64,000 nt of DNA from Mesorhizobium denitrificans (GTDB lineage Bacteria; Pseudomonadota; Alphaproteobacteria; Rhizobiales; Rhizobiaceae): contig NZ_QURN01000003.1 of NCBI RefSeq assembly GCF_003403035.1, positions 186,001 through 250,000 on the forward strand, given 5' to 3'. Positions 47,761-57,007 of the stretch are shown piece by piece; the first letter of the stretch is position 1; every line of letters begins with the position of its first letter. The position numbers and the translations under genes are program-made. The notes below the pieces were generated by a model. That model was not told the DNA's origin and did not search any database. It saw only the letters and a list, made by a program, of their open reading frames with translations.

Positions 47761-49019
47761 GCTGGCGCATCACTCGAGGCGCCGCGTGCCAGATAGCGCC
47801 GATCGATCTCAGGCAGTTCCTGCCCATCAAGCGTTGCTTCGAATGCGCGTAGACGCTTGTAAATTGAAAGCAGTTCCACAATCGTTGGCCACGCGTTGAC
47901 AAGGTACTGAAATGAACTCGATACCTGATTAAAGGCTGTCGAAATCTGTTGCCAGATACCGAGCGTAATCTTCCCTGCCGCGATGGTAGGAATAAGGATC
48001 AAACTCGAAAAAATGGCGTCTGCTTGCCCGAAGCCTGAGCGGAACACATTGAAATAAGCGTAGTGAAAATAAAGCCGGAAGTAGTTCTCTCGAACATTTT
48101 CGAACAATTCACGCGTGGTTGGCGGCTGCGCTCGGTTCGGGTCATCTTCGCCGTAGACCAGTTCTTTTCGATATGCCGCTTCGACGCGCTGGTTCCTGAA
48201 TTCCAGTCCGGGTAGCTTTATACCAACTATAGCCAAAAGTCCTGTTCCGAACACTGCCCACACAAGCGAAGCGACAACAAGTGAGTAAGGAATCGCACCG
48301 ACGAACGGCAATTCCGTGATGTGCCCAGACAATTTGGCCAAGACCGGTAGAAAGGCGATCAGCGTTAGAATAGCGTCGGCAAACGCAACACCAAGCCCTT
48401 CCATTGTGCTGGAAAAGCGCATTGTGTCTTCCTGAACGCGCTGCGAAGCACCCTCAATTTGACGTAAACGCGGCCACTGCGTCATGTAAAAATCATTCAT
48501 CGCTGTTCGCCAACGGAAGATGTAGTGGCTAACAAAAAAGCGAGTGACTACAAAGTTCGTAACGAACATCGTTCCAATCCACACGTAGTACCAGAACATA
48601 CTGTACAACTCTGCAGCTGTTACAGAATGCGGTGGTGTAAGTGCCTTTTGGAAAAGATCGAAGAACGGACCACGCCAATTGTTTACCGCTACGTATATTT
48701 CAACTGAAATATAAGTTGAAAACAAAATGAGCGCCGAACCGAGTATTGACCAATTTTGCCAGCGATGCGGTGCGTAAAGCAGCCAGAAAAAATAGAATGC
48801 CAGGACAAATGCCCAAAAATATATGTAAAACCACAAGAAGGGCGGCGAAATAAAAACGGCAACTCCAAGTATCGGCGGCTGATCGGCTGGCGCAGGCGGC
48901 AAACCAAAAACAGCTCCAAGATCTCTTCCTCCAAAGAACCAGAGCAATATGCCGAAAAGCGCCCATGCGACGGCGGAAATGAAAAACAATTTCGGTTTCG
49001 GAAAGAAGGATACGAACAA
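47757..49019 (-). CDS. bacA: Peptide transporter BacA (SbmA/BacA family)
   Basis: 420 residues with about seven membrane helices. The N-terminus [13 protein letters not shown] and the segment [18 protein letters not shown], then [17 protein letters not shown], are diagnostic of BacA/SbmA. Known: imports antimicrobial peptides such as NCR peptides and Bac7 using the proton gradient, and is essential for chronic intracellular life in Sinorhizobium and Brucella. The TTG at 49019 is supported by homology and by AAGGA 9 bases upstream. The gene is AT-richer than its neighbours. It stands alone between convergent and codirectional genes. Confidence 0.93.
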   Translation of the reverse strand: MFVSFFPKPKLFFISAVAWALFGILLWFFGGRDLGAVFGLPPAPADQPPILGVAVFISPPFLWFYIYFWAFVLAFYFFWLLYAPHRWQNWSILGSALILFSTYISVEIYVAVNNWRGPFFDLFQKALTPPHSVTAAELYSMFWYYVWIGTMFVTNFVVTRFFVSHYIFRWRTAMNDFYMTQWPRLRQIEGASQRVQEDTMRFSSTMEGLGVAFADAILTLIAFLPVLAKLSGHITELPFVGAIPYSLVVASLVWAVFGTGLLAIVGIKLPGLEFRNQRVEAAYRKELVYGEDDPNRAQPPTTRELFENVRENYFRLYFHYAYFNVFRSGFGQADAIFSSLILIPTIAAGKITLGIWQQISTAFNQVSSSFQYLVNAWPTIVELLSIYKRLRAFEATLDGQELPEIDRRYLARGASSDAPA

Positions 49020-49136
49020 GACCGCGCTTCCTTGACTTGCTCCCCGCGACGCGGGGCGTGAAAAATCGCCGGCATAAAGTCACAGAATTTGCGGCAAAGG
49101 AATGGTTGGGGCTGGCTTTACCGCATTACATTATTG

Positions 49137-50300
49137 TCACGAAGTTGCGTGACGGTCGGGCCAGACGAATGCCGCGCTGACCAGAAGCACGAAAGCAGCC
49201 ATTAGGGATGGCGCCAGATAACTGCCTGTCGAATACGCGAGTCGGCCAGCCACGATCGGCCCAATTATCTGCCCGACACCGAATGCCGCCGTCATCAATG
49301 CCAGGGCGCGGCGAGGCGAGCGAGGCGCAAGCAAGCGTCCAGCTTGCAACCCATAGGCCGTGACTGCAACGAAGGTTCCGCCCAGCAACAGACCGGAGAG
49401 AATCGGCCCAACCCGGCCACCGAGCGAAACGCTAGCCGCGACCCCGACCGCTTCGACCAGGCAACCAATAATATAGGCGCTGATTACGCCTCTCGTTCTG
49501 GCGAGCCTTCCCCATAAATGGATGGATGGAATAATTGCGAGGCCGGTTACCAACCACACGACCGCCTCAAAGATTCTGCCGCCATCGCCCTGACGCACGA
49601 TCGCAACGAGGAAAGTGGCAGTGACGATATAGCCGAAGCCGAACAGGCCATAGGCAATGATCAGGCGAACCAGAGCCGGATCGCGCGGCAACGGCGGTTC
49701 CGCGCTGCTGTCACCCGCCTGCTGCACGGGCCCGGACTTGATCGTCAACCCCACGAAGCAGAACCCGGCAACAGAAAGAAGTGCCGCGCCAAACCAAGCA
49801 TCCTGCCACGGAGCCTGTATCGACAAGAGCCACGCCATCATGAGTGACGACGCGGCAATGCCCACACCGACGCCCGCGAAATGGATGGATTGAAGGTGCG
49901 TCTGCCCTGCTGCCGCGAGATGCGAAAAGACAATAGAGGCAAGGAAAACCATAACGAAAGCGCTTGCGACACCCGCGAGAAAGCGCACGATGAGAAAAAT
50001 GGCCAGGCTGTTGGTCAACCCCATGGCGGCAGCAAGCACAGCACTCGACGCAAGCGCGGCCAGCATGAGTTGCCTTTCACGCTGACCGCCCCAAGCACCC
50101 GCAGCAGCGAACGCGCCAACCAGGTATCCGAGATAATTTGCGGAGGCGATCCAGCCAGCATCGGTTGGCGAAAGACCAAGCCCTTCCATCATCAGGGGCA
50201 AAATCGGCGTGAAAACAAATCGCCCGATGCCCATCGCCACAGCCATTCCAATCATTCCGGAAAAAGCCAGACGCAAAGTTGAGCTTGAAACAGCGATCAT
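49137..50300 (-). CDS. YbfB/YjiJ family MFS transporter
   Basis: 387 residues with about twelve membrane helices. The early segment GMAVAMGIGRFVFTPILPLMMEGLGL and the following DAGWIASANYLGYLVGA are typical of the YbfB/YjiJ family, whose substrates are unknown. A basic loop (WGGQRERQLML) between helices 2 and 3 marks the MFS pattern. The start is ATG at 50300. No regulator or enzyme is beside it to suggest a substrate. Confidence 0.9.
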   Translation of the reverse strand: MIAVSSSTLRLAFSGMIGMAVAMGIGRFVFTPILPLMMEGLGLSPTDAGWIASANYLGYLVGAFAAAGAWGGQRERQLMLAALASSAVLAAAMGLTNSLAIFLIVRFLAGVASAFVMVFLASIVFSHLAAAGQTHLQSIHFAGVGVGIAASSLMMAWLLSIQAPWQDAWFGAALLSVAGFCFVGLTIKSGPVQQAGDSSAEPPLPRDPALVRLIIAYGLFGFGYIVTATFLVAIVRQGDGGRIFEAVVWLVTGLAIIPSIHLWGRLARTRGVISAYIIGCLVEAVGVAASVSLGGRVGPILSGLLLGGTFVAVTAYGLQAGRLLAPRSPRRALALMTAAFGVGQIIGPIVAGRLAYSTGSYLAPSLMAAFVLLVSAAFVWPDRHATS

Positions 50301-50478
50301 AGGTTGCGGGTAGACTGCGAAATTCGATGGCGCAAGGCTGCGAAAAGCCCTTTCAATGGTCCAGAAACACTATTGGCACAATCAACAGTGGGTTTGAGAT
50401 AGAAAGTGACGCGAGGGAGGCAAAAAAGTAAACATTTTGCTAGCGCACATTAACATACGGTGTTATATGCCTCCCATC

Positions 50479-50547
50479 CCGCTTGCCCCCCAAGCCCCAA
50501 GCCCGCAAGCGGTCGGCCCGTTCCCCAAGGAGCGGGCCTTTTTCTTT
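50479..50547 (+). ncRNA. Candidate small RNA with C-rich loop and intrinsic terminator
   Basis: A perfect 8-bp stem CCGCTTGC (50479-50486) / GCAAGCGG (50505-50512) displays an 18-base loop made of C, A and G only (C-rich). It is followed at once by an intrinsic terminator. The 5' end may be near 50470, with TTGCTA (50437-50442) and TTATAT (50463-50468) as a poor promoter (20-base spacing). No reading frame fits. Such C-rich loops in alphaproteobacterial sRNAs pair with Shine-Dalgarno regions. The convergent gene ends at 50559. Confidence 0.5.
50515..50547 (+). terminator. Intrinsic terminator of the candidate sRNA
   Basis: A 10-bp stem GGCCCGTTCC / GGAGCGGGCC (one T-G pair) with a CCAA loop (50515-50538), followed by TTTTTCTTTT (50539-50548). 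This is strong on the plus strand although no plus-strand gene precedes it. Confidence 0.85.
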
Positions 50548-50558
50548 TCAAACCACGC

Positions 50559-51128
50559 TCAACGGGAGATGAGCGACGACGTGGCGCCGACCTGCCAAAT
50601 CAACAGCAGGACATAACCGATGACGCTGACCATCAGGCCGCGGAAGGCCACCCATACGTAGCGATATTTTGCACGCGCAATGATGGCGAGCGTGTCCGCA
50701 TTTGTCAGATATTCATTGAACAGAAAGGCTTCGTCCTTGCCTTCATAGGCAGCGGCAATTTTTTTGCGGTTGGACGACCAGCCCGCCCAATAAAGCGATG
50801 TAGAAGTTTTGACGTGGCGCGGCAGCACGACAAGTATCGCAGCGATAACGGAAACCAATACCGCCAAGGCCATAAAGCCTGACAGGATGATGGCGACCGG
50901 TTCGCCCGACTGATAGCGCGCGAGACTGAAAACCTGTTTGCCCTCGGTCGAGCTGATGAGGAACGCGATCATGAAAGTGAATATGAAGGCGGCCTTCTGG
51001 TCAGCGGTCGATATCTGATCATAGAATATATCATTCACCTTTATTAGATGTTTTATATATTCCTGATCCATTGCCGGTGTGTCGGTTGCCTTTTTATCCG
51101 AACTTGCTTCTTTCTTAGGCGCTCTCAT
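50559..51128 (-). CDS. Membrane protein resembling the Pycsar effector PycTM
   Basis: 189 residues. A charged N-terminus is followed by NDIFYDQISTADQKAAFIF (about 32-50), then helices at about 47-60, 78-102 and 164-180. The pattern AD.KA at the mouth of helix 1, a short hairpin of two helices, and the C-terminal (LTNADTLAIIARAKYRYVW) match the PycTM family as I know it (former DUF5706). Known: PycTM effectors in Pycsar respond to a cyclic pyrimidine nucleotide from an adjacent class III cyclase and depolarise the membrane. Here there is no adjacent soluble cyclase; the CHASE2 cyclase operon starts 148 bases away, on the other strand. Assignment by pattern only. Confidence 0.6.
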   Translation of the reverse strand: MRAPKKEASSDKKATDTPAMDQEYIKHLIKVNDIFYDQISTADQKAAFIFTFMIAFLISSTEGKQVFSLARYQSGEPVAIILSGFMALAVLVSVIAAILVVLPRHVKTSTSLYWAGWSSNRKKIAAAYEGKDEAFLFNEYLTNADTLAIIARAKYRYVWVAFRGLMVSVIGYVLLLIWQVGATSSLISR

Positions 51129-51276
51129 AAGAATTAAGCTCTATATTTGTCGATTTTCTGCAACTAACTTTTTGAGATCAATGCCCTAACAATCGCTCCA
51201 CAGCAACGAAAACTTGACAGTATCAATCGTTTGTATACGTGTGATTTATTGAGGGAAATAACATCGATATTTAGCG

Positions 51277-54200
51277 ATGTCTGCACTGAGGCGAGTATTG
51301 CTCGCGCTGGCCGTTTCTGGCTGCGTGTGGCCGTCCAATGCTGAGGTCTTGCCGCGCAGCCAGCCTGCTGCCGGAACTGTTATTGCGCGTAAGGTTGGCG
51401 AAGAAGTTCGTTTCATAGATGTCAGTAACTGGCGCGGTATAGACGTTAATCAAGACTTGCTGCCGGGGGATATTCTGCGCACGAATGCGCTCGGAAATCT
51501 CGCGGTTCTGTTTTCGGACCGCACACAGGTGCGCCTTGGCCGCAATACGACGCTGGTGGTCAAGCAAATTGGCACGCCCTCCGAGACGAAGTTCAGCCTC
51601 GAATCCGGTACGATCTGGGCGCGTGCAGAACGTGGCGGGCAAGGGCTGACGGTTGAGACGCCAGCCGCAGCGGCGGCGATACGCGGGACGGATTGGACGA
51701 TGACAGTGGATGGCGACAAGACCTCCATCATCGTTCTGGAAGGGCTGGTCGAATTCTACAACCCGCAAGGTTCCGTGCATGTTGCGGAAGGTGAAGCTGC
51801 GGTTGCGACGATTGGCCAAAAGCCGTCCAAGATTGTGATCGTCGCCCCGAAAGACCGCCAGCAGATGCTTTATTATCTGTCGCTGCGCAACTCGTTTGGT
51901 TGGATGCCGGCATCTCCCCTCTCCTCCCCTGAAATGCGGCGGGAGCGCGAGGTTCTGAACGCAAAGCCACCGGCCTCGCGCAGCGTTGACGATTGGCTGA
52001 CACTGGCGGAGACGTCGCTCAATTACGATGGGAAGGCCGTTGCGATGGCTGCGGCGGAAAACGTCCGCGGCAAGCGTTTGACCCGCTCACAACAAGCGCG
52101 CCTCGATTTGCTCGACGCAATGGCGGTAGGCGCCAATCATGATTTCGAGGCCGCGGCGAAGCTTTTTGCACGCGCGTCACGGGGCCTTGATCCGCAACGC
52201 CGGGCAATCGCCCTTTATGGTGGCTATTTCGCTCGCTCGCTCACCGATCCCGACCGGGTGGAGCGCGAACCGAATGTGCCGCATAGCGGGCCTTACGGTG
52301 CGCTTGCAAAGGCCTGGACGACCGGTTTCCTGAAGGACATTCCGGCTGCCATCGAGGTTATCCGCCAAGCGGAAAAGGAATATCCAGACGATCCCTCATT
52401 ACCTGCTTATCGAGCACAGCTTTCGATCCTGATCGACGATCGTGCACAGGTCGAAGAAGCGATTGCGCGCGCGCTTTCCATCGATCCGGACAATCCGACG
52501 GCGCTGGAAGCACGCTCCTATTTCAGGTCGGGTATTCAAAGCGACATGAAGGGCGCGCTGGCCGATACCGAGCGCGCGACTGCTCTCGCGCCTGGCTCCG
52601 CCTCGGCCTGGAATTCAATGGGCAACATTCACAGTGCGCGCGGCGGAACGCGCGAAGCGGAAGCCGCTTTCAAGCGCTCAATCGAGCTGGAGCCGACGGA
52701 CCCGGTATCCTATGCCAATCTCGCGATTCTATATCTCGATCAGGACCGCGCGGCGGAAGCAAAAGTATTGATCGACAAGGCACTTGAACTCGACCCCGCT
52801 TTTGAAATCGCGCTTACAGCGCGCGGTCGCTACTATATGCAGACGGGCGAACTCGATAAGGCCGTTAACGATCTGCTGGCAGCCTCGACCGTCAGCCCCG
52901 CATATTCGCAGGGCCTGCTGTTGCTGGCGGCAGGATATTATGAAAGCGGCCAGCGCGAGCCAGCCGAGCAGGCTCTTGAAAACGCCAACCGACTTGATCC
53001 CAACGACCCGGTGACGGCCGATTTCGAGACGGCAATTGCGATTGACGCCTATGATTCCGACCGCGCAATTGCGAGTGCGCAGGACGCGCTGCGCCGCAGT
53101 CGCGCTCGGGGTGGAGACTATGCGCCGGTGAGCGCAAACACCGATGCTGGCTCGACGCTGAATGAAGCCTTCCGCTTGCAGGGACTGGATGCATGGGGGC
53201 GCTTTTATTCGGACAGCGCATTCGATGCCTTCTCTGGCGCTGCCTATGTCGATCAGGCTGTGACCGGTAGTGCCGATCCCTTTGCTGGCGACATTACCTA
53301 TGGCGGCAATGTTGTGGTTCCGACGACCAATGACGCAGGGTTTTCCGCACTGTTTCAGGGGTTGATGTTCTCGCCGGAAATGATTTCCGGCCGCTCGCGC
53401 ACGGCCAACCTAATTCGCCGCCCATTTGTGGAGGGGTCTATCGGCGGCGGGTTTGTAAAGTCCGGCACCGACTGGAAAGCGACAGGCGAAGCTGAACTGC
53501 AATCGTTTCAACATGGACCCTTCCCATGGAGCTTCTACGGCAATTTCAAATGGCTGCCTTCAGAAGAATATCGGCAGTATCTGGCTCCCGGCACGACGGT
53601 TCCCTATACGGATTTCACGCTGGATTTCGAAACCATTGCCGGCACGGCTTATGTGACGGCGCGGCCCACACCGAATGACCGGGTTGTCACCTATCTCGAT
53701 ATTCAGAATGTCGATGAAAAATATGCTGACGGGCATGCCGACTTCACCATTCCGACGCTGCTCTACAACGCGGCGGATTACAATCGGGATGTCAAAACGC
53801 GCTCCACCACGGGCGGCGTCGGCTGGAGCCACACATTCGGCTACCACAATGTTCTGAACACAGCGTTTTTCGTCAATGACGTGAAGCAAACCAGCGATAC
53901 GCTGAGCGAAGGTTTCCTGCTGCCGTTGCTGCCTACTATACCACTGATAGCACAACAGGATGTGACGACCACAGATCAGCGCACATATGTCGGTGCGATC
54001 AATCATACCGTTGAAGCAGACGACATTGTCTGGCGCTACGGTGCGGATGTCGGCCAGCTCAATCTGGCCCAGACCTACACGACAACTGTTGGCTTTCCAG
54101 CGTTTGGCATAGGCAACGTGACGGACACGCGCAGCGACGATACGGACGTAACATTCGGACGCATCTATGCCGACGCGGCAATGCAGATCACGCCTGATCT

Positions 54201-54969
54201 CAAGCTCGAAGGTGGCGCATTCGGAACGTTTTCCAACGGCTCTGTGGACGTGGAGCGGTTTGAGCCGCGCGCGGGATTCGCATGGGATTTCATGCCGGGT
54301 CATTCGCTGCGCGTCGGTTATATCCGCGAGACGGAGGCCGCCAACAATATGACGCTGGCGCCGATCGGTGTCGTCGGGCTGCAATCCAACCAGACGCCGC
54401 TTGCCATTGGTGGCTATTCGGACACGATCGCTGCCAGATGGGATGCGGAGTGGACCAGCAGATTTTTCACTTCGGTCGATTATCAGCATCAGTCGATGCA
54501 TGACCTGCTGATCCCGATACCAGGTTCAATCCAAACATTATCGGTGACGGAAGGACGAATAGATCGCGTGAGCGGGACTGCAAATCTGTGGCTCGGCCAT
54601 GGTTTTGGCGTGTTCGCCACCGCGTCTTATGCGGATTCGGAGAATGAAGACCCCGACAGTGCCGGATATGGCGACGGGCTGGCCTATGTGCCTGAAACGA
54701 CCGCGCGCGCAGGCGTGACATGGGTCAATCCCGCCAACGTAAAGGTAACGCTCGCGGCAAGCTATGTGGGTGAGCGCGAAACGCAGGTGGCTGGCGATAA
54801 TCTCGACGGCTATTGGACGGCGGACGCGTTCCTGACGTGGGAGCCTTTCGACAAGCGCTTCGAGCTTCAACTTGCGGGTTACAATTTGCTCGATGAGGAA
54901 TTTCTTGTCGCTCCCAACACGCCAGGCTGGGGACAGACCTTTACGGGAACACTCAAGGTCAGGTTCTGA
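51277..54969 (+). CDS. FecR domain - TPR - outer-membrane beta-barrel protein
   Basis: 1230 residues. Signal peptide about 1-23 (VLLALAVSGCVWPSNAEV). FecR domain about 45-190 with DRTQVRLGRNTTLVV, ESGTIWARAE and ETPAAAAAIRGTDWTM. TPR-type repeats about 235-600 (for example LAPGSASAWNSMGNIHSARGGTREAEAAFKRSIELEPTDPVSYANLAILYL at about 440-490). The last 600 residues are Tyr/Thr-rich alternating beta strands, ending TGTLKVRF with the terminal Phe recognised by the BAM machine. Proposed: an outer-membrane sensor with a periplasmic adapter part. The stop overlaps the cyclase start, TGATG, so the two proteins are made together. Similar in kind to OM receptors feeding CHASE2 cyclases in Sinorhizobium. 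Confidence 0.82.
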   Translation: MSALRRVLLALAVSGCVWPSNAEVLPRSQPAAGTVIARKVGEEVRFIDVSNWRGIDVNQDLLPGDILRTNALGNLAVLFSDRTQVRLGRNTTLVVKQIGTPSETKFSLESGTIWARAERGGQGLTVETPAAAAAIRGTDWTMTVDGDKTSIIVLEGLVEFYNPQGSVHVAEGEAAVATIGQKPSKIVIVAPKDRQQMLYYLSLRNSFGWMPASPLSSPEMRREREVLNAKPPASRSVDDWLTLAETSLNYDGKAVAMAAAENVRGKRLTRSQQARLDLLDAMAVGANHDFEAAAKLFARASRGLDPQRRAIALYGGYFARSLTDPDRVEREPNVPHSGPYGALAKAWTTGFLKDIPAAIEVIRQAEKEYPDDPSLPAYRAQLSILIDDRAQVEEAIARALSIDPDNPTALEARSYFRSGIQSDMKGALADTERATALAPGSASAWNSMGNIHSARGGTREAEAAFKRSIELEPTDPVSYANLAILYLDQDRAAEAKVLIDKALELDPAFEIALTARGRYYMQTGELDKAVNDLLAASTVSPAYSQGLLLLAAGYYESGQREPAEQALENANRLDPNDPVTADFETAIAIDAYDSDRAIASAQDALRRSRARGGDYAPVSANTDAGSTLNEAFRLQGLDAWGRFYSDSAFDAFSGAAYVDQAVTGSADPFAGDITYGGNVVVPTTNDAGFSALFQGLMFSPEMISGRSRTANLIRRPFVEGSIGGGFVKSGTDWKATGEAELQSFQHGPFPWSFYGNFKWLPSEEYRQYLAPGTTVPYTDFTLDFETIAGTAYVTARPTPNDRVVTYLDIQNVDEKYADGHADFTIPTLLYNAADYNRDVKTRSTTGGVGWSHTFGYHNVLNTAFFVNDVKQTSDTLSEGFLLPLLPTIPLIAQQDVTTTDQRTYVGAINHTVEADDIVWRYGADVGQLNLAQTYTTTVGFPAFGIGNVTDTRSDDTDVTFGRIYADAAMQITPDLKLEGGAFGTFSNGSVDVERFEPRAGFAWDFMPGHSLRVGYIRETEAANNMTLAPIGVVGLQSNQTPLAIGGYSDTIAARWDAEWTSRFFTSVDYQHQSMHDLLIPIPGSIQTLSVTEGRIDRVSGTANLWLGHGFGVFATASYADSENEDPDSAGYGDGLAYVPETTARAGVTWVNPANVKVTLAASYVGERETQVAGDNLDGYWTADAFLTWEPFDKRFELQLAGYNLLDEEFLVAPNTPGWGQTFTGTLKVRF

Positions 54970-56951
54970 TGGAAGCGCGCCCCTGGTGGACGCGGCTTGC
55001 CGGATTTCGGACTGGCCGCCCTTCCGCACAGAATCGGGGCCGCGGCCTGGGGCTGACGGCACTGCTGGCTGGACTGATTATTGCGCTGGTTTCGCAGACC
55101 GGTCCGTGGCGGCTGCTTGATGAGCGCAGCTTCGACTATCTTTCCACGACGCTTGCGCCCAAGCGGCCCGACAACGGACCAATCATCGTAGCGATTGACG
55201 AGCCGTCACTGGCTGAAATCGGAAAGCAGTGGCCGTGGCCGCGCGACCTTCACGCCAAGCTGGTGACGGCGCTGCGAAGCGCGGGCGCAAAGGCGATTGG
55301 GCTGGACATAATTTTCGCAGAGCCTTCCACACCGGAGGCTGATGGCGCACTGGCTGCAGCAATGGGGCCAGATGTGGTGCTGGCGTCGGACATTACAATT
55401 CTTGAAACGCCGCAGGCCAGCCAGATGCTGCGAACGGAACCTCTGCCCGAGCTGACCGCTGGCGGAGCGCGATCCGGTGTTGCCTCCATCGTGCTCGACC
55501 GCGACGGCGCGATACGGCGCATTCCGACTTATGACCATAGTTTCGCGAACACGCTGCTGGGGCAAAATCGGACCGTGCCGGACACGTCTCTGATTCAAAC
55601 CTATGGTCCGGCGCGCACCTACCCCACCGTCTCCTATTATCAAGCGCTGGACCCCGCATCTTTCCTGCCGCCGGATTTCTTTCGAGGACGCACGGTTGTA
55701 GTTGGCCTTTCGATGCAGGCTGCTCCGAAGATGGATGCAGGCGGGGCCGACGCCTACGCAACTTCGTGGAGCGCCCGAACCGGAACGCTGGTTTCGGGCG
55801 CGGAAATACAGGCAACGGTTTTCGACAATCTGGCGAGCGGTCAGTTCATCCGCAGCGCGCCGTTGTGGGCGGCAATCGCGGCTACATTCGCCTCAGCTGC
55901 GCTCGCCGCATTGATGGCGTGGCCAGGAACAAGCTGGCGGACCTTTGTGGTGGCGTTAGCTGGATTTGCGGGCCTCATCGCCGGGTCATTCATATTACTC
56001 AGGTTCGGCAGAATCTTCGTGCCACCGGCCGCACCGGCATTTGCTTTTGCGGCGGTATCGCTTGCGCAGGGTGCCCGCGATTATGCCGCCGAACGCCGCT
56101 TGCGCCGAGAGATCACGCGCGCGTTTTCGCAATATCTTTCGCCAGAACTTGTGAGGCAGCTTACACATGATCCGAGCAAGCTTAAGCTTGGTGGCGAGCG
56201 GCGGACGCTGAGCATTTTGTTCTGTGACGTGCGCGGCTTCACAACTATTTCCGAGCAGATGAAGGATAGCCCAGAGCGCCTGACGGCGCTCGTCAATCGA
56301 CTTTTGAACCCGCTTTCCGACGCGGTGGTGAACGCGGGCGGCACAATCGACAAGTATATTGGTGACTGCATCATGGCGTTCTGGAACGCGCCGCTCGACG
56401 ATCCCGACCATGCCGCACACGCCGTGCAGGCTGCTTTGGCGATGCTGACGGCGCTGGACAGGTTGAACGCCGAACTGGCTGCCGAGGCTGCCGAACGCGG
56501 AGAGCAAGCACTGGCGCTGAAGATCGGCGTCGGGATCAACACCGGCGACTGTGTCGTCGGGAATATGGGCTCAGAAAAACGCTTCGATTATTCAGCGCTG
56601 GGGGATGCCGTAAATCTGGCTTCGCGGCTGGAGGGCCAGACCAAGAATTACGGCGTTTCCATATTGCTGGGTTCAGAGACGGCAAGACTGGCCGGCGCAA
56701 AAATGCCGGTAATCGAATTGGATCGCGTCGCGGTGAAGGGCAAAACCGAACTCGCTACAGTCTCGACCGTGCTTTCGGCTGCGCCTTCCGCAGAGGTAAA
56801 AAAGGCGCATGAAGCCTTTTTGTCGGACAATTATGCAGGGCGGGTTCAAAAGGCGATTGCGCGGCTGCATTGGCTGGAAGAACAGATTCCAGAGTTGCGC
56901 GGATATTATTTGCGCCAACGCAGGCATCTTCTGGAGAATAATCGCGACTAA
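54969..56951 (+). CDS. CHASE2-domain adenylate cyclase
   Basis: 660 residues. A first membrane helix (LTALLAGLIIALV, about 29-41), a periplasmic CHASE2 sensor (about 46-297; DERSFDYLSTTLAP, ...IVAIDEPSLAEIGKQWPWPRDLH), three further helices (about 301-370), and a class III cyclase domain (about 410-600). Catalytic residues: metal Asp D420 (FCDVRGF) and D466 (GDCIMAFW), adenine-selecting K462 and D546, transition-state N549 and R553 in NLASR. The full set predicts ATP to cAMP. It starts within the stop codon of the FecR-TPR-barrel gene. A short Lys/Glu C-terminal helix follows. No effector is in the operon itself. Confidence 0.93.
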   Translation: MEARPWWTRLAGFRTGRPSAQNRGRGLGLTALLAGLIIALVSQTGPWRLLDERSFDYLSTTLAPKRPDNGPIIVAIDEPSLAEIGKQWPWPRDLHAKLVTALRSAGAKAIGLDIIFAEPSTPEADGALAAAMGPDVVLASDITILETPQASQMLRTEPLPELTAGGARSGVASIVLDRDGAIRRIPTYDHSFANTLLGQNRTVPDTSLIQTYGPARTYPTVSYYQALDPASFLPPDFFRGRTVVVGLSMQAAPKMDAGGADAYATSWSARTGTLVSGAEIQATVFDNLASGQFIRSAPLWAAIAATFASAALAALMAWPGTSWRTFVVALAGFAGLIAGSFILLRFGRIFVPPAAPAFAFAAVSLAQGARDYAAERRLRREITRAFSQYLSPELVRQLTHDPSKLKLGGERRTLSILFCDVRGFTTISEQMKDSPERLTALVNRLLNPLSDAVVNAGGTIDKYIGDCIMAFWNAPLDDPDHAAHAVQAALAMLTALDRLNAELAAEAAERGEQALALKIGVGINTGDCVVGNMGSEKRFDYSALGDAVNLASRLEGQTKNYGVSILLGSETARLAGAKMPVIELDRVAVKGKTELATVSTVLSAAPSAEVKKAHEAFLSDNYAGRVQKAIARLHWLEEQIPELRGYYLRQRRHLLENNRD

Positions 56952-57007
56952 AAAAGCGGACAAAATGCGCAGTGGCGCAATTTTGCCTGTGGTGATACGC
57001 CCGCCAT

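Noticed and set aside
51214-51239. TTGACA ... TATACG as promoter of the FecR operon
   Set aside because: The spacer is only 14 bases, too short for a sigma-70 promoter; the true promoter was not identified.
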